Source: Capnocytophaga haemolytica (GTDB lineage Bacteria; Bacteroidota; Bacteroidia; Flavobacteriales; Flavobacteriaceae). Taken from it: a stretch of DNA of 64,000 nt. The notes beneath the pieces were generated by a model. The model worked only from the letters and a program-made list of their open reading frames with translations, was not told where the DNA came from and ran no database searches. The DNA lies in the NCBI RefSeq assembly GCF_001553545.1, contig NZ_CP014227.1, positions 2,594,501-2,658,500 on the forward strand. The letters run 5' to 3'. The first letter of the stretch is position 1, and the number at the start of each line of letters is the position of its first letter. The position numbers were made by a program, and so were the translations under genes. Below, one piece after another: positions 38,644 to 47,016 of this stretch.

Positions 38644-41640
38644 TTAAAATTTTAGTTGTACACCTAACGTAAACCCATAAGGGTTAGGATATGCGCCACC
38701 ATCGTAGCTCCTGTCCCAAATACTACTGTTTAAGAACTCAGGGTCAAGACCTGTATACTTAGTGAGCGTAAATACATTTTGCGCATTGACAAATACCCTG
38801 ACATTTTCAACCCCATTGCCGAAAATATCCTTAGGGAGGTTATACCCTAAGGCTACTTGCTTGAGACGCAGATAGTCGCCATCTTCAAGCCAACGGTCTT
38901 GATCACGGCGCACGTTGCGCGCATCGCCATAGAGAGGACGAGGATCTTTCCCATTAGGATTATTGACAAGGTCAAAAGCATCGTAATCCTTGCGATAATT
39001 CGAGTTATCGTCAAAGCGATCAAAAGCACTGCGAGGTCCGTTGAAAATCTTATGCCCAAAAGCCCCTGTGAATTGCAAGAACAAGTCAAAACCCTTGTAT
39101 TCAAACGAGAGGTTTGCCCCTGCACTCCAAGTAGGCAGCGAATGCCCCGCATACTGACGGTCAGCATCAGTAATATTGCCATCATCATTGTAGTCCACGT
39201 AGCGAACATCGCCTGGCTGAGCATTGGGCTGTATCAGTTTCCCTTTGCTGTTTACGTGGTCGAGTACCTCCTGTTGAGAACGGAAGATACCATCCGTTTT
39301 TATCAAATACCAATCGCCGATAGGACTTCCTACATACGACTTGGTATCCCATTGAGTGAAAAACTCCCTACCATAGCCCAGCTCAAGTATCTTATTCTTC
39401 ACGTAAGAAGTATTCAGCCCTACCGAATAGCGAAAGTCCCCTATCTGGTCTTTCCAATTCACGGAAAGCTCAAAACCCTTGTTCTCCAACGAGGCGGCAT
39501 TCACCATTGGGTTGCCTCCATTATTACCGGTAGACATCAGTATCTGCATCTGAGTAAGCACATCTCTGGTAGTTTTCAAGAAATAGTCCGCATTGACCTC
39601 TAACCGATGGTCAAGCATCACAAGGTCAAAACCCGCATTGAGCTGCTCAAGCTCTTCCCACTTCAAGTTGCTATTCACTAATTTTACTTGGGTCATCCCC
39701 GTATGTACAGATTGATCTGTGCCAAAGATAGCTTGCGGGAAAACGTTGATATAAGGCGTCCAATCCCATTCACCGATATTTGAGCTCCCTAAGATACCGT
39801 AATTAGCCCTGAGCTTTAAGTCATTGACCACACGGTTCTTAAAAAAGCCCTCTTCACCGATACGCCAAGCCCCCGCAATAGAAGGGAAAACCCCATTGCG
39901 GTACTTAGGACCAAACTTCGAAGAAGAATCCCTGCGAACCGTAGCACTGAGCATATACTTCCCATTGAGCGTATAGTTCAAACGCCCAAAAACAGAAAAC
40001 AACTTAGAAAGATTTTGGTAACTGCCTGTCTTAGGGTCAGACAGTGCCCCATCCAACTGCTTAAAGTACTCATTGCCCGTCATCAACACATTGTTCTTAG
40101 TGCCCCATATTTGTGAATAATCGTCACTCATATAGCTCGTTCCTACAATGGCAGCAATATCGTGCATACCCAACTTCTTATTCAGTTCAAGAGTATTGTC
40201 AAAGGTCATCGACTTATAAAAAGCCCTATTCCTATTCAAGCTCGTTGGGTCTACGGGCTTGTTGTACGACCAATTCCCTTCTTTTCTCAAATTGGAATGC
40301 GAGTCAGAGCTGGTTACCAATCCAAAATTAAAACGATATTTAAGCATCTTAAACAACTCTAACTCTGCAAAAGCATTGCCACGCAACCTCAAATTCTCAT
40401 TCGTCACATCCTCAAGATCCTCTCTGGCAATAGGGTTCGTGCCAAAGGTAACGTCCTTTTTCCCATCGCCATAACCATAGCCTCCCACATTGTGCTTATC
40501 ATAAATAGGAATAGTAGGCAACATCCTATACACATCGATGATAGGGTTGGTGGTAAGCTCATCGATATAGTAGTTACTGATGATGAGATTCTCGCCAATG
40601 CTAAACTTCACACTATCGCTCCAATCAACACTGCTCGAGGTATTAACGCGCCCTGTTACACGCCTGCTGCTACTGCCGTAAGTCGTCCCCGAATTGCTTT
40701 GATAGTTCAGCGAAGTAAAGTATTGACTTTGCTTTCCACCGCCTGAGAAACTCACATCGTGGTCTTGCAGCAATCCCAGCCGAAACACTTCTCTTTGCCA
40801 ATTGGTATTCCCCTCAGCGTGCTGAGCAGGCTGCTGCCCCGCATTTTTGAAAGCCAAGTCATTCATCGCTATCCACTCCTCGCGGTTCATCAAGTTATAG
40901 CGTGGCAACCATTGCGCGGTAGTCTTTGAGGAAACATCAATTTTCATCTTGCCTTCCTTACCCTTCTTAGTAGTAATGATAATCACCCCATTGGCAGCCC
41001 GCGAGCCGTAGATAGCCGCCGCAGAAGCATCTTTGAGCACTTGGATACTCTCGATGTCGTTGTAGTTAAAATCGCGGTTAGCTGTCCCCACTGCGATCCC
41101 ATCAATCACATACAGCGGCGTGCTATTCCCAAAAGTAGCTGTACCCCTAATCTGCACTACTCCCTCAGCCCCAGGATTACCCGAAGAACGCACAAACAGT
41201 CCTGGCACAGTCGATAGCGCATCGCCCACCGTTCCAGTTATGACCGTATTCTTCATCAGCTCCGGTTTAAAGACCGACACTGCCCCCGTAAGATCTGCCT
41301 TGCGCACCGTCTGATAGCCAATGAGCACTACCTCATCTAAGTTCTGCAAGTCCTCTTTCAAGGTAACCTTCACAAACGAGGCAGAGGCTTTCACCTCTTG
41401 CGTCAAGTACCCTATATAAGAGATCTTAACACTCGCCCCTAAGGGAAGACTGATCGAAAAATTACCCTCAAAATCGGTAGCTACCCCATTGGAAGGCTTC
41501 TTTTTCTCAGTTACACTCGCACCCAATATAGGGGTGCCCTTCTCATCAACGACCTTTCCTTTAAATTGTATCTGCCCTTGAGCTATGCTCATTAAAGGAA
41601 TCATTAATGCTATTAAAAACATTTTGACACAACTTCTCAT
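38644..41640 (-). CDS. SusC/RagA-family TonB-dependent transporter
   Basis: 998 residues from ATG 41640 (MRSCVKMFLIALMIPLMSIA, a signal peptide). The frame opens earlier, but the -7 box TAACTTTG at 41677-41684 would then be inside the gene. Carboxypeptidase D-like domain (KGKVVDEKGTPILGASV), TonB box DEVVLIGY, plug with VQIRGTATFGNSTPLYVIDG and GSRAANGVIIITTKKG, then a 22-strand barrel ending in aromatic FTLGVQLKF. Imports oligosaccharides, probably arabino-oligosaccharides given the neighbours. Confidence 0.97.
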   Translation of the reverse strand: MRSCVKMFLIALMIPLMSIAQGQIQFKGKVVDEKGTPILGASVTEKKKPSNGVATDFEGNFSISLPLGASVKISYIGYLTQEVKASASFVKVTLKEDLQNLDEVVLIGYQTVRKADLTGAVSVFKPELMKNTVITGTVGDALSTVPGLFVRSSGNPGAEGVVQIRGTATFGNSTPLYVIDGIAVGTANRDFNYNDIESIQVLKDASAAAIYGSRAANGVIIITTKKGKEGKMKIDVSSKTTAQWLPRYNLMNREEWIAMNDLAFKNAGQQPAQHAEGNTNWQREVFRLGLLQDHDVSFSGGGKQSQYFTSLNYQSNSGTTYGSSSRRVTGRVNTSSSVDWSDSVKFSIGENLIISNYYIDELTTNPIIDVYRMLPTIPIYDKHNVGGYGYGDGKKDVTFGTNPIAREDLEDVTNENLRLRGNAFAELELFKMLKYRFNFGLVTSSDSHSNLRKEGNWSYNKPVDPTSLNRNRAFYKSMTFDNTLELNKKLGMHDIAAIVGTSYMSDDYSQIWGTKNNVLMTGNEYFKQLDGALSDPKTGSYQNLSKLFSVFGRLNYTLNGKYMLSATVRRDSSSKFGPKYRNGVFPSIAGAWRIGEEGFFKNRVVNDLKLRANYGILGSSNIGEWDWTPYINVFPQAIFGTDQSVHTGMTQVKLVNSNLKWEELEQLNAGFDLVMLDHRLEVNADYFLKTTRDVLTQMQILMSTGNNGGNPMVNAASLENKGFELSVNWKDQIGDFRYSVGLNTSYVKNKILELGYGREFFTQWDTKSYVGSPIGDWYLIKTDGIFRSQQEVLDHVNSKGKLIQPNAQPGDVRYVDYNDDGNITDADRQYAGHSLPTWSAGANLSFEYKGFDLFLQFTGAFGHKIFNGPRSAFDRFDDNSNYRKDYDAFDLVNNPNGKDPRPLYGDARNVRRDQDRWLEDGDYLRLKQVALGYNLPKDIFGNGVENVRVFVNAQNVFTLTKYTGLDPEFLNSSIWDRSYDGGAYPNPYGFTLGVQLKF

Positions 41641-41676
41641 AAGCTTAAAGTTTATTTTTTGTTTGATATCTGAGCG

Positions 41677-41684
41677 CAAAGTTA
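41677..41684 (-). promoter_or_regulatory. -7 box of the susC promoter
   Basis: TAACTTTG on the minus strand, 36 bp before the ATG. No TTG at the -33 distance, as expected for an activator-dependent promoter. Confidence 0.5.
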
Positions 41685-41859
41685 AACGAAAATATACATA
41701 CCACCTATAAAAATCGTATCACTAAATAGCACATTTTTCTCAATCTGCTCTCTTTGAAAGAATCGTAGCATCACAATTGTGTATTTTTATATTTTCTCCC
41801 AAGTCAAATCGCCTCTTAAAAAATTTACAACAACACTCAGCACACTGTGGATATGCACC

Positions 41860-41912
41860 GAATACGCTCGAGTGTATTCAAGTCGTATTCAGGGCGTCTC
41901 CATAGTGTATTC
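41860..41912. promoter_or_regulatory. Candidate HTCS operator upstream of susC
   Basis: GAATAC (41860-41865), 8 bases, GTATTC (41874-41879), then two more GTATTC half sites at 41885 and 41907, that is 11 and 33 bp from the second arm, all on one DNA face. The outer flank CACCGAATAC matches the GTATTCGGTG arm at 31920-31929. It lies about 180 bp upstream of the -7 box. Confidence 0.55.
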
Positions 41913-42235
41913 AGTTAACCTCTTACTATCCTATTACTATCTTCTTACCTTTCTATAAGGTCGTAGGTAGGTAGAGTGTCTTGAAGGCGAGGATACTAAC
42001 TTGTTGATAGCAAGATCGAGAGCTCAGCGCGCTAGCCCTGAAAGCTGAAAGCTGAGCCCTGAAAGCTGAATTTAGAACCTTAAGTTCCATTAAGAAGTGC
42101 AATTTTGGGAGCTTTTTCTCGCTGGTTTTTCTCTCTTTTTGCCTTCTAAAAAGAGCAAAAAAAAGAGAGAAAAACTTACATAGAAGTTCCTCTCTCAAAA
42201 TTAATGTTTACCTTTGCCGAGTAAAAGAAAAAAAT
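41913..42235. other. Intergenic region before the IS30 fragment
   Basis: Contains CTGAAAGCTGA repeats (42036-42070) and a long A/T-rich inverted repeat (42125-42142 with 42155-42175: GTTTTTCTCTC against GAGAGAAAAAC). TACCTTTG at 42211-42218 may be the -7 box of the transposase gene. The 81-codon minus-strand frame at 41953-42198 shows no coding character. Confidence 0.5.
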
Positions 42236-42748
42236 ATGACAAAAGGTTACAAACACTTAATTTTGGAGCAAAGGTACGCAATTAAAGCGTATATCCAAAC
42301 AAAACAAACAAATAAATTTATGGCTAATGAGTTAGGCGTCTCAGAATCAACAATTAGCAGAGAGATTAGTAGAAATGGAGGACGTAAAAAATACGCTCCA
42401 AGAATAGCTCAGGAGCGAGCGGACTTAAAAAAAGAACGATTGAAAGAAGTGCGAAAGTTTACCCCAGAGGTAGAAAAAATCGTTAGGGATAAGATCTGTA
42501 ATGAGCAGTGGTCTCCCAAGCAAATTGTAGGTCATTACAAGAATGAGAAATTAAAGAAGAAGACAGGAATAGAAATGGTTTGCGCAGAACGTATCTACCA
42601 ATTTGTACGTAAGAATAAAGCGGCAGGAGGTGATATATACGAACATATGCGCCATAAACTCAAAAAGAGGGCGCGTCCTGTATCAGGTAAATATGAGGTG
42701 ATAAAGGATAAGGTTTCGATTGATGAACGTCCAGATGTAGTCAATAAT
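42236..42748 (+). pseudogene. IS30-family transposase, 5' fragment
   Basis: About 170 residues of an IS30-type transposase: helix-turn-helix HLILEQRYAIKAYIQTKQTN, VSESTISREISRN, RLKEVRKFTPEVEKIVRDKI and the WSPKQIVGHY segment. The frame is cut after DVVNN at 42748 where the IS1380 inverted repeat begins; the DDE catalytic half is nowhere in the window. A non-functional remnant. Confidence 0.85.
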
Positions 42749-44078
42749 CCCAGATTACGCAGTAGAGAAAAAAGTATTATTTTTGCAGCCGAAATCCAAC
42801 TGCTGAGCAGTAGAAAAAAATGGCATTAGATTACACGTTATCCTTTACAAATAAGGAAGTTACACCTTGGTGTGGAATGGTTTTTTTGAAGCAAATGTTG
42901 CAAAAAATGAACTTTCGCGAGCAAATACAGCAATGCACCTGTATGCCTACCCAAGAATCCAATAATTCCTATAAGCCTGACACCATTTTGGAGAGTTTTA
43001 TAACAAGTATTTGGTGTGGGGCAAATCGCTTTTTGCACACAGAACAAATCCGTGGTGATAGAGCCCTTTGCAAGATTTTTGACTGGGAGAAAGCACCTGG
43101 TCAGGACGTTTATAAGCGCTATTTTAGGAAGTTTACTGAAGAAAATAATAAAGGAACCGCGAAATATTTCTTTAGCTGGCTGTTTCGTGAAATAAACTTT
43201 AATTATTTTACTTTGGATATAGATTCAAGTGTAATTCTTCGATATGGAGATCAAGAAGGTGCAGAAGTAGGTTATAATAGTAAAAAATCAGGAAGAAAAT
43301 CACATCACTCCATAATTGCTTTTGTAAATGACCTAAAATTAGTTGCTAATATACAGCTTAGAAACGGAAAATCAGCAGCTTCAACAGGTTTTAATGAGTT
43401 TTTAGATGATACTTTGTCTATTTTTGGAAATAAAAAGGTAGGATTAGTGCGATTGGAGCACGCTTTACCCATCCTATTCAAAAGGCAATCACCGAACAAA
43501 AGGCTTGGGTAAATATTGATGAAGGACTTGATATTTGTGATAATTCATATAAAGCTAATGACTGGGAAAAAGAGCGTAGAGTAGTGATTGTCAGAAGAAA
43601 ACTTGATAAGATTCCCGATGCTATAGGAAAAACATTGAGCTTATTTCCTGAGGATGAACTCTATCGTAATTACAAGTATTCAGCCTATGTAACGAATTTA
43701 AATGTAGGGATGACAGAGGTGTGGAAACTATACCGAATGCGAGGTGATGCTGAGAATCGTATTAAAGAGTTAAAGGCTGATTTTGGGGCAGATAGCTTTA
43801 ATTTAAACAGCTTTTATGGTACAGAAATAGCTTTGATTTTATCGATGTTGTCCTACAATTTGATGTCTATTTTCAGGTTATTTGTACTGCAAGAAAAAAC
43901 GCAGAGGACTTTATCTACTTTGCGTTTTAGGACATTTAATATTGGAGCATATTTTCAAAGGATTAAAGGTGAACTCAAGTTAGTCATTGCCTTGGTCAAA
44001 AGGCGGCGAAAGTGGTTCTCTTCCCTATGGAACTACCCCTTTGAATTGCCTTTGGAAATTTCTACTGCGTAATCTGGG
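42749..44078 (+). mobile_element. IS1380-family insertion sequence
   Basis: 1330-bp element bounded by perfect 18-bp terminal inverted repeats, CCCAGATTACGCAGTAGA at 42749-42766 and its complement at 44061-44078. It contains one transposase gene, now broken. Flanking bases show no matching 4-5 bp target duplication (TAAT on the left, ATAA on the right). Confidence 0.9.
42820..44072 (+). pseudogene. IS1380-family transposase with internal deletion
   Basis: The first segment (42820 to about 43455) reads MALDYTLSFTNKEV and contains the family motif LDIDSSVILRYGDQEGAEVG and SGRKSHHSIIAF. After KKVGLVR the frame is lost. It resumes in another frame with RFTHPIQKAITEQKAWV and continues to 44072 through WKLYRMRGDAENRIKELKAD, the C-terminal catalytic Glu region. 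The missing stretch normally carries the second catalytic Asp (ADSGF), so a deletion with frameshift has inactivated the enzyme. Confidence 0.85.
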
Positions 44079-44301
44079 ATAAATGAGGAAATATATGTAT
44101 TTCAAGTATTTTTGATATAATCTTAGTATCTGATGAAATAGTGTAAACATTTTTGTAGATATCAATAAAGCCTTTTACAGACCATTCACCATTCTCTATA
44201 CTTATTAACTGTACTACTTTTTCAGCAAACTCTTGCAAAAATGCCTTAAATGCAGTCTTGCGCTGTTGTTTTTCTTTAACTGATAATTTCTTCCTATCCA
44301 T
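44079..44301 (-). pseudogene. EcoRV-like restriction endonuclease, N-terminal stump
   Basis: 74 residues from ATG 44301 (MDRKKLSVKEKQQRK) to the IS1380 end. The segment KGFIDIYKNVYTISSDTKII, followed by SKILEIHIFP, aligns by eye with the part of EcoRV that precedes its catalytic PD-D-X-K core (GIISAEGKIYPLGSDTKVLS, then TIFELFSRP). The core is missing, removed with the rest of the gene at the IS boundary. No companion methyltransferase is in the window. Recognition is from memory of the EcoRV sequence, hence moderate confidence. Confidence 0.5.
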
Positions 44302-44359
44302 TGTCTTAAAATATATTCTCAACTGCAAAATTACAAAACTTCCTATACTCCACCAAATC

Positions 44360-45172
44360 CTAAAAACAACTGTAAACCCGCTTCAGTAACACGTCCCGCT
44401 CTCCTAATATCAAAAGAACACTCCTTGCCGATGCCCCATCGCCATAGTTGAAATGCAAGATGTATTGCGCATCTCCCTTCTTATAGAGCTTTATATCCTT
44501 TGAGGATACGCCTATAAAGTACTTCGTCATAGCATAAGGTACGCTGTAATGCTTCTTGTTGATACTCACCTCCAATCGCTGCATCACCGCCCATCGCTTG
44601 TCATACGCGTCTGCCTGCACTCCCTTCTCATCAAAAATAAAAACCTCATCAGTATCCTCGCCTCTTTGCTTAGCTATCTTATAATCACCGAGCCTCAATT
44701 GCCCGAATGCTATATCCACTACCGTATGCGCATCTGCAAAGCGCACTCCCTGCTCCGTTCGCCTTGTAGCTTTTATCTGTGGGTAAAGCAACTGCTGCTC
44801 ATTGCCCAAAAGAAGCTGCCCTGTATCCTCCTTAGCGAGATCTTTATAGATGCATATCGTATCTCTATCAGCACTGCCTTCTTCTTTAATCCGCAACTTT
44901 AAGAGTTCGCGCTCGTCCACTGACTTAATCCTATCAGTATGCATCACCCCTACTATTCCACGCAGCGTCTTTACCTTCGTCCACGCCTCTTTTGTTGGTA
45001 AATAGAAGAAATACACCCCTTTTGCTACCTTATCTATCACCGCACCGCTATCTGCTGCACGCACATTCACATAGCCATCAGGGTCATTGATCACCCCAAT
45101 AGCATAATCCTCCAAGGACTGTGCCCAAAGATTGCTAATAAATAAACTGAAAATTATAACGCACTTTTTCAA
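44360..45172 (-). CDS. Secreted SH3-domain-like protein of unknown function, copy B
   Basis: 270 residues. From DYAIGVINDPDGYV to the C terminus it is nearly identical to the protein at 25547-26368 (a handful of substitutions), and the DNA match is close to complete over about 630 bases (44362-44992). Its signal peptide (MKKCVIIFSLFISNLWAQS) is different. SH3-like module at about 25-85, rest unassigned. The ATG lies 15 bp from the end of an IS5-family copy. Confidence 0.8.
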   Translation of the reverse strand: MKKCVIIFSLFISNLWAQSLEDYAIGVINDPDGYVNVRAADSGAVIDKVAKGVYFFYLPTKEAWTKVKTLRGIVGVMHTDRIKSVDERELLKLRIKEEGSADRDTICIYKDLAKEDTGQLLLGNEQQLLYPQIKATRRTEQGVRFADAHTVVDIAFGQLRLGDYKIAKQRGEDTDEVFIFDEKGVQADAYDKRWAVMQRLEVSINKKHYSVPYAMTKYFIGVSSKDIKLYKKGDAQYILHFNYGDGASARSVLLILGERDVLLKRVYSCF

Positions 45173-45187
45173 TTATCTTGATAAACG

Positions 45188-45985
45188 TGTTTAAACTTTT
45201 TTGAGGAACTTGGAGATAAACCCTAATAGGAGCATTCCAATCCAAGTTACATCAAGATACTCATATCTCATTATCAAACCTTTATATCCGTAAAGCCAAC
45301 CATTTGCTTGTTCAATCTTAAACCTATTTTTGTACAATTCTTCATCAAAATAAACATCTGGTTGCTCTCCATTTCGGGGATTAGGTTTAATATTTGCTAT
45401 AATTTCTTTGCTTTCTAAAAAATCTCTAAGAGACTTACTATCAAATCCTGCATCAGCATTGAGAAACAGACCTTTGTACTCTATTCCTGCTTCTTCTAAT
45501 AAAGCTAAGATTTCTTTTAGTACTTCTTCTATTTCATATAAGTCATTGTGATTTCCAGCTTTAGGACTTCCCATTGCTATCATTTGCCCTTTATTATCAC
45601 ACAAAAAAATACTATTTGTGGTTACGGCTTTTTTTTCTTGCTTGATAGATTTAACCATATTCGCTGAAAGCTACCGTCTTTACTCCATTTATTGAAGTAG
45701 TAATAGACATTTTGCCAAGAGATTTCTCCTTTTTCAAAATAGCTCTCAATTGGAAGTTCTCTCCATTGTACCCCTGTTTTTAACCTCTTGAGAATCAAAT
45801 AAAAATATTGAAGCCAAATCAAAATTACTTTTAAATCATCTTTTTCCTACCCATAAAAAGGGAATAATCCAATTATTTATTGTATCTTTGCCCAAAATTC
45901 CTGAATTTTGGTGTTCTTTTTTTTTCAAACACAAAATTACTAATTTTCGGGAACTTTTATTTTATTATAGGAAAAAGTTTAAACA
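45188..45985 (-). mobile_element. IS5-family insertion sequence, copy 1 (internally deleted)
   Basis: About 798 bp bounded by inverted repeats TGTTTAAACTTTTT (left 45188, right end 45985). Same family and orientation as the copy at 49642-50529, but about 90 bp shorter because a segment between two TTCTTGCTT repeats has been lost. Outer boundaries may extend 3-4 bases, because both copies share AACG on the left and GCTT on the right. No target duplication identified. Confidence 0.85.
45191..45822 (-). pseudogene. IS5-family transposase, deleted in the catalytic core
   Basis: N-terminal part (to about 45622) reads LKRLKTGVQWRELPIESYFE and WQNVYYYFNKWSKDGSF, then ends early. The C-terminal part (45191-45658) carries GLFLNADAGFDSKSLRDFL (second catalytic Asp) and NRFKIEQANGWLYGYKGL (catalytic Glu region). 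The segment with the first Asp (LDGSHT) present in copy 2 is deleted, so this copy cannot make active enzyme. Confidence 0.85.
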
Positions 45986-45993
45986 GCTTCAAT

Positions 45994-46992
45994 ATGAAAG
46001 GAAAATACTTACTTCTATTTTTCGTTTTACTAATCGCTTGTAAAGACGAAAAATCAAATCCTGAAAACAAAGAACCAAAAGCAGGAGTAGGATTAAGAAT
46101 TGCTACTGCTTATGGAGCTCCTAATGTGGATAAATGGATTGCTAATGCTAAAGCTATGGGTATTAATTGTATGCGATTGACTGATATGATACAAAAAGAT
46201 AAAGGTCATTTGCAAGATTTAACCAGTGACCCCGAGCGTAAGTTTGACGAAATGGATAAAAAAGTAGCCAAAATAGTCGCCAGCGGTATGACTTATGTTT
46301 TAGATTTATCCTACATACGAAATCAACTCATAAAAGAAGGTATCAACCCTTATTCACCTTCTACCGATTGGACTCCGTATTTAGAAGTTGTTTTAAACAG
46401 AACCCCCATAAAGGGATATACTTATAAAAACGACCCTCACCTTGCTTTTATAGCCATAGCAGGCGAGCCTTTTAGTAAATACAGTGATAATCCAATAGAG
46501 AAAGCAGGTAATAAAGCTAATCTCATTGCCTTCTATAAACGGTTAGCCCTTCAGTTAAAAAAAATGGGAGTAACTCGTCCTATTTCAGCAGGTGGGTTTC
46601 TTCATCAAGGCAAAGACGGCTGGGGTACCGATGCCGATTTAGGTTTTAAAGAAATATGGTCGTTGCCAGAGATTGATATCCCCACCATACACGTATACGA
46701 CGACGACGCTATTAATAGCATTCCCCAATTAGTTGCCTTTTGCCATAGCATTGGTAAACCTTTGGTTATTGAGGAAACAGGAAAAGAATACAAAGGAAAT
46801 GATGCTGAGAGAGCCAAATGGTTTGAGAAGATTGCCTCCAAAATTAAAGACTCTCAAGCCTTCCCTGATGGTATAGGTTTGTGGAATATAGGCGAAATGA
46901 ATGGTTATGATGTTCGTGCCGATGAACACCCTATAACTACCAAAGCAGTACGAGAGCTAATGCTATTAACTCAAAGCAAGCTACTAAATTAA
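45994..46992 (+). CDS. Lipoprotein with a clan GH-A (GH5-like) glycosidase fold
   Basis: 332 residues. Start at ATG 45994 (MKGKYLLLFFVLLIAC, lipobox Cys16), only 8 bp after the IS copy 1 end; the frame open from 45880 lies in the IS. TIM-barrel pattern: INCMRLTD, GMTYVLDLSYIRNQL, HLAFIAIAGEPFSKYSD, IPTIHVYDDD, KPLVIEETGKEY. The Glu of AGEP and of IEETG sit where the acid/base and nucleophile of GH5 enzymes are, although the usual NEP Asn is Gly. Probably a mannanase or glucanase-like enzyme or a degenerate relative; substrate unknown. Followed by asnA after 24 bp. Confidence 0.65.
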   Translation: MKGKYLLLFFVLLIACKDEKSNPENKEPKAGVGLRIATAYGAPNVDKWIANAKAMGINCMRLTDMIQKDKGHLQDLTSDPERKFDEMDKKVAKIVASGMTYVLDLSYIRNQLIKEGINPYSPSTDWTPYLEVVLNRTPIKGYTYKNDPHLAFIAIAGEPFSKYSDNPIEKAGNKANLIAFYKRLALQLKKMGVTRPISAGGFLHQGKDGWGTDADLGFKEIWSLPEIDIPTIHVYDDDAINSIPQLVAFCHSIGKPLVIEETGKEYKGNDAERAKWFEKIASKIKDSQAFPDGIGLWNIGEMNGYDVRADEHPITTKAVRELMLLTQSKLLN

Positions 46993-47016
46993 CAAACAGC
47001 TTATTATCGTCTGATT

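Noticed and set aside
38857..39603. 248-codon plus-strand frame antisense to susC
   Set aside because: Shadow frame; SusC on the other strand is unequivocal along its whole length.
41953..42198. 81-codon minus-strand frame between susC and the IS30 fragment
   Set aside because: Its composition reflects low-complexity CTGAAAGCTGA and T/C-rich repeats; no family resemblance.
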